NCBI GenBank assembly: GCA_902521155.1
Contig: CABYQR010000002.1
Coordinates: 1-64,000 of the forward strand
Length of the DNA: 64,000 nt
DNA from: an uncultured Alphaproteobacteria bacterium
GTDB taxonomy: Bacteria > Pseudomonadota > Alphaproteobacteria > HIMB59
Direction of reading: 5' to 3'
Part shown: positions 8,422 through 16,934 of the stretch, one piece after another
Layout: every line of letters starts with the position of its first letter
How positions within the stretch are numbered: position 1 is the stretch's first letter
Program-made: the position numbers and the translations under genes
Notes under the pieces: generated by a model
The model's database searches: none
The model's input: only the letters and a program-made list of their open reading frames with translations
Told to the model about the DNA's origin: nothing

Positions 8422-8947
8422 TCTTTTTTAAAAAAATTAAATCTTTATTTTTATATTCTTTTTTTAATATCAAATCTTGGTGCTCAAATTTTTGATTAGT
8501 TTCAAATATAATTAAACAATTATTTGCTATTTGAGGGAAAATATTTTTCTCTAATAATTTTAGATCATTTATGTACGGTGGATCTATATATACTATATTA
8601 GCTTCTTTACTTATAAGGCCTTTATTTGCGAAAGCATTATTATTGTAAATCTCATAATTATCAAACTCTGTTTTAATTAAGAAATCCTTTACTGATTGAA
8701 CATTCAAATTATCAATATCATTAAAAATGACCTTCTTAGCCCCCCTAGATAATGCTTCAAGTCCAACAGAGCCTGATCCACAAAATAGATCATAAAATAC
8801 GTTATCTTTGATATTGATATTTAAGATTTTACTATGTTCTAGGAGATTAAATAAATCTTCTCTAATTCTTGACAAAGTTGGTCGAAAACTATTTCCTTTA
8901 TTTATCTTAATGGACCTACCTTTAAGTCTACCGCTTATAATTTTCAT
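8408..8947 (-). CDS. rsmD: 16S rRNA (guanine(966)-N2)-methyltransferase
   Basis: RsmD methylates G966 of 16S rRNA in the 30S subunit using SAM. The 179-residue length fits the family. Visible motifs are the N-terminal MKIISGRLKGR with FRPTLSRIRE, the SAM-binding FCGSGSVG (55-62) and the N-methyltransferase motif DPPY (122-125). It lies downstream of the rluB-like gene with a 20-nt overlap, the usual alphaproteobacterial pairing of these rRNA-modification genes. Its stop lies inside the convergent small membrane protein gene. Confidence 0.94.
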   Translation of the reverse strand: MKIISGRLKGRSIKINKGNSFRPTLSRIREDLFNLLEHSKILNINIKDNVFYDLFCGSGSVGLEALSRGAKKVIFNDIDNLNVQSVKDFLIKTEFDNYEIYNNNAFANKGLISKEANIVYIDPPYINDLKLLEKNIFPQIANNCLIIFETNQKFEHQDLILKKEYKNKDLIFLKKTNDI

Positions 8948-9623
8948 AAATTATTTTCATTTCTTTAAATTTAGAATGAGGAATTGTTTTTAAAATAAAT
9001 TTACCAAATGATATTCGTTTTAACTTCTCTACTTTTAGATTAAAAATTTCACAAACATTTCTGATTTCCCTATTTTTGCCCTCTAATAATTCAAATCTTA
9101 GCGTATGTTTATTCTTATTAGAATGAGCTAACACTACTTTAATCCTTTCATAAGTTATTGAAGAGTATATTTTTTGATTCATAGCTTTTAACTTAATGTC
9201 ATTAAAAGAACCAATAACATTTACCAGATAAACTCTTTTGATCTTTGATTTGGGTGACTCCATAAATCTTTTAAATGGTATATGATTAGTAAAAGCTAAT
9301 AAACCCTCAGAATTATAATCTAATCTTCCTATATAATGGAAGTTATGAAACTTTTTTGGTAAAAAGTCATACACTATAGTCCTATTTTTTTCATCTTTTT
9401 TTGATGTAATGCAGCCTTTTGGTTTATGAAATAATAAAACATTAATTTCTTTTTGATCCTCTTTTTGAATCTCAATTTTATCACGTTCAACAACTGAAAT
9501 AAAAGGTCTAGTTTCAATTTCCCCATTAACGTAAACTTTTCTATTTTTAATGATTAGTTCAGCTTGTTTTCTAGAAATCAGATTGATTTCGGATAATTTC
9601 TTACTTAATGTTTTTTTTAACAT
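8928..9623 (-). CDS. rRNA pseudouridine synthase, RsuA/RluB family
   Basis: A 231-residue enzyme that isomerises uridine in rRNA. An N-terminal S4 RNA-binding domain (about residues 1-45, including SRKQAELIIKNRKVYVNG) precedes the catalytic domain with GRLDYNSEGLLAFTN (99-113), whose aspartate D102 is the nucleophile. The neighbourhood with rsmD and tadA favours RluB (23S U2605) over RsuA, but sequence alone does not settle the target. It overlaps the amidohydrolase gene upstream by 23 nt and rsmD downstream by 20 nt. Confidence 0.9.
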   Translation of the reverse strand: MLKKTLSKKLSEINLISRKQAELIIKNRKVYVNGEIETRPFISVVERDKIEIQKEDQKEINVLLFHKPKGCITSKKDEKNRTIVYDFLPKKFHNFHYIGRLDYNSEGLLAFTNHIPFKRFMESPKSKIKRVYLVNVIGSFNDIKLKAMNQKIYSSITYERIKVVLAHSNKNKHTLRFELLEGKNREIRNVCEIFNLKVEKLKRISFGKFILKTIPHSKFKEMKIIYENYKR

Positions 9624-10311
9624 TTTCTACAAAATCCTTTATAACCCTCTCATCAAAATCTGTAATTAAAAACTCTGGATGCCATTGTATCCCCATGCAA
9701 TAGTAATGAGATATATGATGAAATGCTTCAATAATTCCATCAGGTGCTTTAGCATCAACTATAAGATCTATTCCAAGCTTGTCTACTGCTTGGTGATGAG
9801 CACTATTCACAAATAACTTATCACTACTATTAAATTTTTTAAAATAAGAACTCTCTTCTAATATTATCTCGTGACTTGTTTCATTTCTTGGGTTGGGTTG
9901 TTCGTGCTTTATATTAGTTTCAATATCTTGAATTAACGTGCCATTAAAATACACATTAATTAATTGACTTCCTCCACAAATACCCAATATAGGCTTTTGA
10001 CTCTGAATAAATAAATTGATTAGATCCATCTCAAACTCTGTTCTCTTTGGAATAGTTTTTACATTATTTGACTTAATCTTTTGGTCATAAAAACTAGGAT
10101 CAATATCAAAATCACCACCTGATATTAAAAGACCATCAAGAAAATCAATGTTTTCGAAATTTTTACTAGGTGGAAGAATAATAGGCATGCAACCTAATAT
10201 TTCTAAGCAACTTGTGTAATGTTTTCTTAATGCAAACCAAGGGTACTTTGAGTAGCAGTTTACTTTTTCTTGGTAATCTGCTGTTATACCAATTATAGGA
10301 TGATTAGACAC
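9601..10311 (-). CDS. Gamma-glutamyl-GABA hydrolase-type class I glutamine amidotransferase (PuuD-like)
   Basis: A 236-residue member of peptidase family C26. The catalytic cysteine lies in GICGGSQ (C112), and the His-Glu pair in GIQWHPEF (H211, E213). PuuD-type enzymes hydrolyse gamma-glutamyl amides, for example in putrescine breakdown, but no other polyamine gene is nearby, so the substrate is open. It starts at GTG 10311, and this start overlaps that of the divergent tadA by 12 nt. It lies between tadA and the rluB-like gene, which are usually neighbours, so it may be a lineage-specific insertion. Confidence 0.88.
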   Translation of the reverse strand: MSNHPIIGITADYQEKVNCYSKYPWFALRKHYTSCLEILGCMPIILPPSKNFENIDFLDGLLISGGDFDIDPSFYDQKIKSNNVKTIPKRTEFEMDLINLFIQSQKPILGICGGSQLINVYFNGTLIQDIETNIKHEQPNPRNETSHEIILEESSYFKKFNSSDKLFVNSAHHQAVDKLGIDLIVDAKAPDGIIEAFHHISHYYCMGIQWHPEFLITDFDERVIKDFVENVKKNIK

Positions 10312-10737
10312 AATTATAATTTATCAAATTTTATTGAAATTGTATTGAAACAAAGTCACATGGCAATGGAGAAAAATGAAATCCCAGTTGGATCGATAAT
10401 TTTTAATCCTTCAACAGGGAAGTTAGTTTCAAAAGCTCGTAATAGTGAGATTAGTCATAATGATCCCACAGCCCACGCAGAAATTTTATGTATTAGAAGA
10501 GCATGTAAGAAGCTAAATTTAAAAAGATTAGATGGATTAGAACTATTAACTTACCTTGAGCCCTGTGATATGTGCAAAGAAGTTATTAAGTCTACTAGAA
10601 TTAGTCAGGTTTATTATTTATTTAAAAACAATAATCCTAAAAGAAAAACTATTTTAAATCCTAAATTTAAACTTATTAAAAATAATAATGAAAACTTATT
10701 AAAATTATTTTTTAAAAAAAAAAGAATTAAAGATTAG
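10300..10737 (+). CDS. tadA: tRNA-specific adenosine deaminase (TadA-like), divergent
   Basis: TadA converts A34 to inosine in tRNA-Arg(ACG). Zinc-site motifs are DPTAHAEI (H59, E61 from the start used here) and LEPCDMC (C89, C92), with the N-terminal NEIPVGSII. The track start at 10270 would extend far into the divergent gene; ATG 10300 gives 145 residues and a normal N-terminus, yet still overlaps the other gene's start by 12 nt. After the second cysteine the sequence (CKEVIKSTRISQVYYL) departs from the usual CAGA motif, although the zinc ligands and glutamate remain. It converges with purD, overlapping by 11 nt. Confidence 0.85.
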   Translation: MIRHNYNLSNFIEIVLKQSHMAMEKNEIPVGSIIFNPSTGKLVSKARNSEISHNDPTAHAEILCIRRACKKLNLKRLDGLELLTYLEPCDMCKEVIKSTRISQVYYLFKNNNPKRKTILNPKFKLIKNNNENLLKLFFKKKRIKD

Positions 10738-11989
10738 AGCCAATATCTCTTCTAAAATATTTATTTTCCCATTCAATTTTGTTAGCAATTTCGTAAACTG
10801 TTTCTCTACATTTGGAGTAACTCTCATTTAGAGAAACGATAGATAAAACCCTACCTCCTGTTGATAAAACTTTATTATTTTCTAATTTTGTAGCAGCGTG
10901 GAATATATAAAAATCTTCAGTATTTTCAAAGTTATTTAAATTATCAATAATTGTATTTTTAGGATAATCATCAGGATAACCTCGTGTTGCTAAAATTAAG
11001 CAAATAGATTTCTTATTACTAACAAACTTTATATTTGCATAACCTAAATTCTTGGTTGCAGTCGCATGAAGAGTTGATAGAAAATCTGATTTTAGACGAA
11101 GTGAAATACTTTGAATTTCAGGATCTCCAAAACGAGTGTTATATTCAAGTAAGAATGGATTATTATCTTGATCAACCATAATTCCAAAAAAAAGTACACC
11201 TTGAAACTCAATATCATCTCTCTTAAGACCATTTATTGTCTTTAATACGATTTGAGTTTGTATTCTTTGCTCTAAATCTTCGTTTAAGATAGGTGCAGGA
11301 CTCACTGTTCCCATTCCACCGGTATTTGGTCCAGTATCATTGTCACCAATTCTTTTATAATCTTGAGCAGAACCAAAGTTTAAATAATCATTACCATCTG
11401 TAATAGTAAAATAACTCAGCTCTTTCCCCTCTAAAAGTTCTTCAATAATTATTTTGTTATCTATTTTATTAAATATTTTTTCAATAAATATCTTTGAACA
11501 AGCCGCTATAGCTTCCTCAGAATCTTTGCATACAAAAACACCTTTACCTGCAGCCAATCCGTCATACTTAACAACTATTGGACCATGATTTTTTTCTAAA
11601 TAATCTTTGGCCGAGTCAAAATCTAAAAAAGTATTAGATTTTGCAGTTGGAATATCATGTGACTTGCAAAATTCTTTCATAAACTCTTTAGAAGACTCTA
11701 AATTTGCCCCTTCATTGTTAGGTCCAAAAACACTAATATTTAAATTTCTTAGCTCCCCAGCAAGATTTTTTGATAAATAATCTTCTGGACCAATAACCAC
11801 TAAATCCGGTTTAATTTTTTGGCATTCTTTTATAATGTCTTGAGTATCTGATATATTTTTACATTCTGCTATTTGACTAATTCCATAGTTTCCGGGAAAG
11901 CAGTAAAGTTTTTCGCATAGATAAGATCTCCCAATCAATCTACAAAGGGCGTGCTCTCTAGCTCCTGAACCAATTACTATGACATTCAT
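10727..11989 (-). CDS. purD: Phosphoribosylamine-glycine ligase
   Basis: PurD (GAR synthetase) performs the second step of de novo purine synthesis: phosphoribosylamine + glycine + ATP to GAR. The 420-residue protein has the N-terminal IGSGAREHAL motif, the ATP-grasp segment PIVVKYDGLAAGKGV, and the downstream GPNTGGMGTVSPAP and LEYNTRFGDPE. It is a single gene facing tadA; the divergent xseA starts 29 nt away, so both promoters must fit in, or overlap, that gap. Confidence 0.97.
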   Translation of the reverse strand: MNVIVIGSGAREHALCRLIGRSYLCEKLYCFPGNYGISQIAECKNISDTQDIIKECQKIKPDLVVIGPEDYLSKNLAGELRNLNISVFGPNNEGANLESSKEFMKEFCKSHDIPTAKSNTFLDFDSAKDYLEKNHGPIVVKYDGLAAGKGVFVCKDSEEAIAACSKIFIEKIFNKIDNKIIIEELLEGKELSYFTITDGNDYLNFGSAQDYKRIGDNDTGPNTGGMGTVSPAPILNEDLEQRIQTQIVLKTINGLKRDDIEFQGVLFFGIMVDQDNNPFLLEYNTRFGDPEIQSISLRLKSDFLSTLHATATKNLGYANIKFVSNKKSICLILATRGYPDDYPKNTIIDNLNNFENTEDFYIFHAATKLENNKVLSTGGRVLSIVSLNESYSKCRETVYEIANKIEWENKYFRRDIGSNL

Positions 11990-12018
11990 TTATTTTTAAA
12001 AATTGATATAATAACAAA

Positions 12019-13344
12019 ATGAATAATATTCAAGAATTTACAGTAACACAACTTAATAGATCTATTAAAGATTTATTAGAAAAAAACTTTGATTATATAA
12101 AATTAGTTGGTGAGTCAGGTCCGGTCACTATTGCTAATTCTGGTCATGTATATTTTTCTATTAAGGAGAAAGATGAAGTTATTTCATGTATTTGTTGGAA
12201 GGGTAGTTTTGAAAGATTAGATTTGAAAATTGAAGAGGGAACTGAGTACAACTTTTATGGGAGAATTACTTCATATTCTAAGTTTGGAAGATCGGTATAT
12301 CAACTCATAGTAGATCAAGTAGAGTATAGTGGCGATGGTTCAATATTAAAACTCATTGAAGAAAGAAAAAAAGAATTAACAAATAAAGGGTATTTTGATG
12401 AGAAGAATAAAATAAGTTTACCAAAATATCCAAAACGAATTGGGGTGCTAACATCATCTTCTGGTTCAGTAATACATGACATAATTCATAGAATTAAGGA
12501 TAGATTTCCTCTTACTCAAATCTTACTGTACCCGATTCCAGTTCAAGGAAAGAATAGCCATATTGAAACAATTGAGTATTTGGACCTTATTGAAGACAAA
12601 AGTAATAATAAAAAACCAGATTTAATAATTTTTGCAAGGGGAGGTGGCTCATTAGAGGAAATGATGCCTTTCAATGAAATTGACCTTATTAAAAGAGTAT
12701 TTGATTTAAAAATACCATCAATCTCTGCAATTGGACATGAAACTGACTATACACTCTTAGATCTGGTATGTGATTTAAGGGCACCAACACCAACCGCTGC
12801 AGCAGAATTAGCTGTTCCTAACCAAGTACAAATTGCTACTTATTTAAATAATAAAAAAATAAGTTTAACAGAATTATTTAAAAAAAAAATAATAGAACCA
12901 CAGCTTTTTATAATAAAATTTCAATCATCAATTAGTATTTTATCTAGTAGAGTTTATGAAACTGAAAAAAAAATTAATAATAATTTAAATATTATTCTTG
13001 AAAACATAAATAATTTTTTCATTTCCAAAAAAGACTTTATCTACAAAGAAATAATTAAAATAAATGATTTTAGTCCTAAACTAAAAATTCTCACATTTAA
13101 AAATAAAATAAACTCAATTAAAAAAAATAATAATCTATCAATTTTAAATAAATTAAAATTTATAAGTAAAAATGTTTCACTTTTACAAAGAATCATTAGT
13201 AGCTCCTCAGTTGATAAAAATTTAAAAAAAGGTTATGCAATAATCAAAAAAGACAAAAATTTAATTAAAAGTATCAAATCTTTAAAGAGCCTTAACCAAT
13301 TTAGCGTGATTATGAATGATGGAAAAATACTTATTAAAAAATAG
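12019..13344 (+). CDS. xseA: Exodeoxyribonuclease VII large subunit
   Basis: XseA with XseB degrades single-stranded DNA. An N-terminal OB-fold (about residues 5-105, including CICWKGSFERLDLKIEEG and GRITSYSKFGRSVYQLIV) is followed by the catalytic part with PKRIGVLTSSSGSVIHDI, FARGGGSLEEMMPFNE, AIGHETDYTLLDLVCDLRAPTPTAAAE and a coiled-coil C-terminus that is lysine- and asparagine-rich. The short C-terminal domain ends GYAIIKKDK. The 441-residue length is normal. The xseB subunit is not in the window. The stop is 2 nt from the convergent lpxL-type stop. Confidence 0.96.
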   Translation: MNNIQEFTVTQLNRSIKDLLEKNFDYIKLVGESGPVTIANSGHVYFSIKEKDEVISCICWKGSFERLDLKIEEGTEYNFYGRITSYSKFGRSVYQLIVDQVEYSGDGSILKLIEERKKELTNKGYFDEKNKISLPKYPKRIGVLTSSSGSVIHDIIHRIKDRFPLTQILLYPIPVQGKNSHIETIEYLDLIEDKSNNKKPDLIIFARGGGSLEEMMPFNEIDLIKRVFDLKIPSISAIGHETDYTLLDLVCDLRAPTPTAAAELAVPNQVQIATYLNNKKISLTELFKKKIIEPQLFIIKFQSSISILSSRVYETEKKINNNLNIILENINNFFISKKDFIYKEIIKINDFSPKLKILTFKNKINSIKKNNNLSILNKLKFISKNVSLLQRIISSSSVDKNLKKGYAIIKKDKNLIKSIKSLKSLNQFSVIMNDGKILIKK

Positions 13345-13346
13345 TA

Positions 13347-14180
13347 TTAAATTTTCCATCTTTCATGAGACCAAAGCCATTGTTCTGGATTTTTACTGAT
13401 CCAACTTTCAAAATATTCTAGATACACTTTTTGAACTAAATCTTTAGGTGTTAAGTTTTGATATTCATTAAACTCTAAAGGTTTCTCAAATATTAATTTA
13501 AAAGACCCGTCCTTATTTCTTATAGAGTATAACGGACAAATCATAGTTTGATATTTTAGTGCTAAGTTAGCAAATCCTTCAGATGCATATACTTTTTTAT
13601 CAAAAAAATTAATTAAAGGCCCACTGCTATCTCTCTGGTCAACAAGTAAAGCTAAATCCCCTCCATTTTTTAGAACTTTGATCATATTCTTTGCACTATC
13701 AGACCCTTTTTTATAAAAAAAAGCATTTTTTCTTTGTCTATTTTTTTGAATATATCTATCTATTAGTTGGTTATTTGCTTGCCTGTAAATTGAGTGAAGA
13801 GTAAAGCCTTCATTTAATAGGTAGTTTCTTGTAATTTCCCAATTACCAATATGAGCAGAAATAAATATCTTAGAACCCTTAAAACTTTGAATTAAATTTA
13901 AATAATCTTTATTTTTAACAATGATATTTTTCCAATTGAATTTATTTAGGTTAAAAAACTCAAAAAAAACTCTACCGGTTTGATCTAAGTTCTCATTTGT
14001 TATTCTAGAAGTATTAAGCTTCAACAAGGAAACATTGCTAGATATTATATTTTTATACTTTGAGTATTTTCCTAAATTTCTTAATAAAAAGCCTCCAATT
14101 GAAGATGTAATATTAAAGCTAAATAATTTAAGTATATTACGAGTTAGTACATAAGCTATATATTCAAAGTATAATTTCAT
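13347..14180 (-). CDS. lpxL: Lipid A acyltransferase, LpxL/HtrB family
   Basis: A 277-residue membrane-associated acyltransferase that adds secondary acyl chains to Kdo-lipid IVA. The catalytic HX4E motif is HIGNWE (H110, E115), followed by LLVDQRDSSGPLINFF and a C-terminal NPEQWLWSHERWK, both typical of LpxL/LpxM. It is the last gene of the block ubiA, msbA-like, DUF374, waaA, lpxK, lpxL and begins 3 nt after lpxK. The choice of LpxL over LpxM follows from it being the only such gene here and is not certain. Confidence 0.88.
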   Translation of the reverse strand: MKLYFEYIAYVLTRNILKLFSFNITSSIGGFLLRNLGKYSKYKNIISSNVSLLKLNTSRITNENLDQTGRVFFEFFNLNKFNWKNIIVKNKDYLNLIQSFKGSKIFISAHIGNWEITRNYLLNEGFTLHSIYRQANNQLIDRYIQKNRQRKNAFFYKKGSDSAKNMIKVLKNGGDLALLVDQRDSSGPLINFFDKKVYASEGFANLALKYQTMICPLYSIRNKDGSFKLIFEKPLEFNEYQNLTPKDLVQKVYLEYFESWISKNPEQWLWSHERWKI

Positions 14181-14183
14181 TAC

Positions 14184-15143
14184 TTAAATATATTTTTCAA
14201 TTTCATTAGCTAATTGCATTTGATTTTCTGAAATAATTTTTCCATGAATTATACCTACTGAACTTTTAAACTCAGATGGAATTCTGGTATGATCTTTTTC
14301 AGTGGTAATAAGGAAGGCATCTTTTTTATTGGCTTCATCAAGCAACATAAACATATCATCGATTGTGTATTGATGATGGTCAGGAAAATCTTTTAATTTT
14401 ACGAGATTTAGATTTTCATTCTGGAGTTGTTCAAAAAACTTTTTATTAAAACCTAACCCAGCAAAAGCTATAAGTTTTTTCTCTCTTATCTCAGGACTAA
14501 TAGAAATTTTGTAATTTAAAAATTGTTTAAAATGTTTTTGAGTTAAATCTTTACATATGTTTGTATTAATCAAAAAAAATATTTGAGATTTATTTAAAGC
14601 TGTTTTAATGGTTTCCCTTAAAGGCCCAGAGGGTACAAGCAATCTATTCCCAAAAGATTGAATAGAATCATAAACGTAAATGGATAAATCTTTGTAAATA
14701 TTGAATGATTGTAGTGCATCATCTAAAACTAAAATATCAGCACCACCTTTTTCAGCTTTTTGAAAAGCTTGAAATTTATTTTTACTCACCCAAGTAGGGA
14801 AGTAATTGGACATCATCAATGCCTCATCTCCAACCAATGTAAAGCTCATATTTGGGTTAACTTTGACGATTTCATTGGAAGTTCCTCCATAGCCTCTTGA
14901 AATTATATGTGGGTTATAACCCATTTTTTCTAGTTCTTCACATAAGAATAGAACTGATGGGGTTTTCCCGGAACCACCTACGATAGCACTACCGACAGCA
15001 ATAACTGGAACTTTCGCTTTATGCACTTTTGTAAAACTTTTCTTAATAATAGTTCCAAGTGCCCATAAAATAGAAAGGGGAGACAATAATACCCCATAAA
15101 TTGAAATATTTTTATTATACCAAAACTTAGGAGCCTTTAGCAT
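14184..15143 (-). CDS. lpxK: Tetraacyldisaccharide 4'-kinase
   Basis: LpxK phosphorylates the 4' position of the lipid A disaccharide at the inner membrane. The N-terminus has a hydrophobic stretch (YGVLLSPLSILWALG) and the Walker A loop GSAIVGGSGKT (51-61), with HIISRGYGG and GDEALM following. The downstream LDDALQ and FPDHHQYT match the family. At 319 residues it is normal. It overlaps waaA by 7 nt, which supports joint expression of the Kdo and lipid A steps. Confidence 0.96.
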   Translation of the reverse strand: MLKAPKFWYNKNISIYGVLLSPLSILWALGTIIKKSFTKVHKAKVPVIAVGSAIVGGSGKTPSVLFLCEELEKMGYNPHIISRGYGGTSNEIVKVNPNMSFTLVGDEALMMSNYFPTWVSKNKFQAFQKAEKGGADILVLDDALQSFNIYKDLSIYVYDSIQSFGNRLLVPSGPLRETIKTALNKSQIFFLINTNICKDLTQKHFKQFLNYKISISPEIREKKLIAFAGLGFNKKFFEQLQNENLNLVKLKDFPDHHQYTIDDMFMLLDEANKKDAFLITTEKDHTRIPSEFKSSVGIIHGKIISENQMQLANEIEKYI

Positions 15144-16294
15144 TGTTGTATCATTTCAATCATTTTATTAAGATTTTTTTTATTATCTTTAAAATAATTA
15201 ACTATCAAATTAGAATTATCGAAATTCAAATCAACTAAATCATTTATTTTTGAAGATATCATACTAGTATCGTTGTTTACAATTGAAGCCAGATTAAGTT
15301 TCACTAGATCTAAATACTGATCTTTAAAATTATCATTATACTCACCACTAATAATATAACACCCTCTTGCAAGAGCCTCTAGGGGGTTTTGCCCACCACG
15401 ATGAATTAAAGAGCCCCCCATGAAAACTATTTTTGAATTATCAAAAATAGTTTGTGTTTCGCCATATTTTTTATGAATCTCTATTTTATTTTTTAAATTT
15501 TCCCCCAACATCATTTTAAGATCATTTGAGAATTGGATATGTCTAGGAATAATTATTATCGATTCAAATAAATTTAAATCTAATTTAGAAATTATTTGAA
15601 TTATTTTTTCAAATTCAGCCTTGTGAATACTAGCGAAACATAAATTATTTTTTTTACCTTTGGGTATACTAACATCTAAATAGAATTTTAAGTTACCAAA
15701 ATAATAGATTTCGCTTTGAAAAACCTTATATAATCTATCTTTATCTTCAACACTCTTAGCAAAAATCAATTCATACTTTTTACCTAGGTATGTTGAAAAA
15801 GATTTTATTTTAATCCAATTTGTGTAGCTCTTTTTAGATAACCTTCCATTAACAAGTATATTTTTTATTTTAGCTTTTTTAGAATAATTTAACCAATTAG
15901 GCCAAATTTCAGAGTCAATCCATAAAATTTTTTCTACATTAATATTTGAAATAAATCTTTTAACATTCCATTGAAAGTCAATTGGAAGAAAAATAATATT
16001 TATATGAGGATATTTTTTTTTTGATAAATTGTAAGATGATAACGTACTACATGTTAAGAGAATTCCTTCATTATTTAATTTATCTAGTAAAAATTTGATA
16101 GAATTCAATTCACCTATGCTTGCAAAATGAATAATAATATTCACCTTTTGAAATTTACTATAATCATGATTAGCAAAAAATTTTTGCTGAAAAGATAAAT
16201 AATTTTCTTTTCTGAAGCTTAATCTCATCATACCAATTAATAAAATTATTGGATAAAAAAAAGTGAGTATTATGTTATAGCTAAATATATTCAT
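15137..16294 (-). CDS. waaA: 3-deoxy-D-manno-octulosonic acid transferase
   Basis: WaaA (KdtA) transfers Kdo from CMP-Kdo to lipid IVA. The 385-residue protein starts with a membrane anchor. The glycosyltransferase signature includes IIIHFASIGELNSIKFLLD, the ILWIDSEIWPNWL segment and the C-terminal nucleotide-binding FMGGSLIHRGGQNPLEALA. Many residues are replaced by Ile, Lys or Asn, in line with the AT bias. It overlaps the DUF374 gene by 14 nt and lpxK by 7 nt. Confidence 0.95.
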   Translation of the reverse strand: MNIFSYNIILTFFYPIILLIGMMRLSFRKENYLSFQQKFFANHDYSKFQKVNIIIHFASIGELNSIKFLLDKLNNEGILLTCSTLSSYNLSKKKYPHINIIFLPIDFQWNVKRFISNINVEKILWIDSEIWPNWLNYSKKAKIKNILVNGRLSKKSYTNWIKIKSFSTYLGKKYELIFAKSVEDKDRLYKVFQSEIYYFGNLKFYLDVSIPKGKKNNLCFASIHKAEFEKIIQIISKLDLNLFESIIIIPRHIQFSNDLKMMLGENLKNKIEIHKKYGETQTIFDNSKIVFMGGSLIHRGGQNPLEALARGCYIISGEYNDNFKDQYLDLVKLNLASIVNNDTSMISSKINDLVDLNFDNSNLIVNYFKDNKKNLNKMIEMIQQC

Positions 16295-16934
16295 TAATCA
16301 TTTTTTTATTAGTATTCAGTTCAAAAATTAATTTTGTATTAAAATTTTCTTCATTGCTAAACTTCTTAGGATCAATAATTTCTTTTCCCCATAAATAAAT
16401 ACCTTTGCTGAAAGGTAAGGGAATCTTCAGCTTATCCCAATTATTTAATTTAAAAAATTTATTTGTTTTAAATGATAAAATGACAATTTTCATTTCATAT
16501 TTTAGGGCTAATTTATAAATATTGGTATTGATTTCATATCTCGGTCCATGTGGAGCATCTGGTGTTATATAAATACAATCACCATTTTTTGAAGCCTGAG
16601 ATATATTTTTTATAAGAGAGCTAGGTTTATTCTTCTCTCTCAATAAGGGGTCTAAACCAAATTTTTTTTGAACTAAAATACTAAGTTGCCCATCTCTATG
16701 GGATGTAGCTATAGGTCTCAACTTTGGTTTGAATTTCCAACTAAAAGTTGAACCCATTAATTGATTATGCCAAATTAAAACTAAAACTGATTTTTTATTT
16801 TTAAGTTCTTCCTCAATTACTTCCTCATTAATACCTCTCCAATTACTTGTATTTTTGACTATCCATAAACTAAGAAAAACTAAATTAGCAAAAAAATTCA
16901 AAAAAAATCTATGCTTTGTTAATTTTTTAAGCAT
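16281..16934 (-). CDS. DUF374-type acyltransferase in the lipid A block
   Basis: A 217-residue protein with an N-terminal hydrophobic segment and the acyltransferase-like block VLVLIWHNQLMGSTF, then PIATSHRDGQLSI and YITPDAPHGPRYEI, which are hallmarks of DUF374 lysophospholipid-acyltransferase-like proteins. These genes habitually sit next to waaA and lpxK in alphaproteobacteria, so a role in lipid A or outer-membrane lipid assembly is likely but not established. It overlaps the msbA-like gene by 8 nt (ATGCTTAA) and waaA by 14 nt. Confidence 0.85.
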   Translation of the reverse strand: MLKKLTKHRFFLNFFANLVFLSLWIVKNTSNWRGINEEVIEEELKNKKSVLVLIWHNQLMGSTFSWKFKPKLRPIATSHRDGQLSILVQKKFGLDPLLREKNKPSSLIKNISQASKNGDCIYITPDAPHGPRYEINTNIYKLALKYEMKIVILSFKTNKFFKLNNWDKLKIPLPFSKGIYLWGKEIIDPKKFSNEENFNTKLIFELNTNKKMINEYI

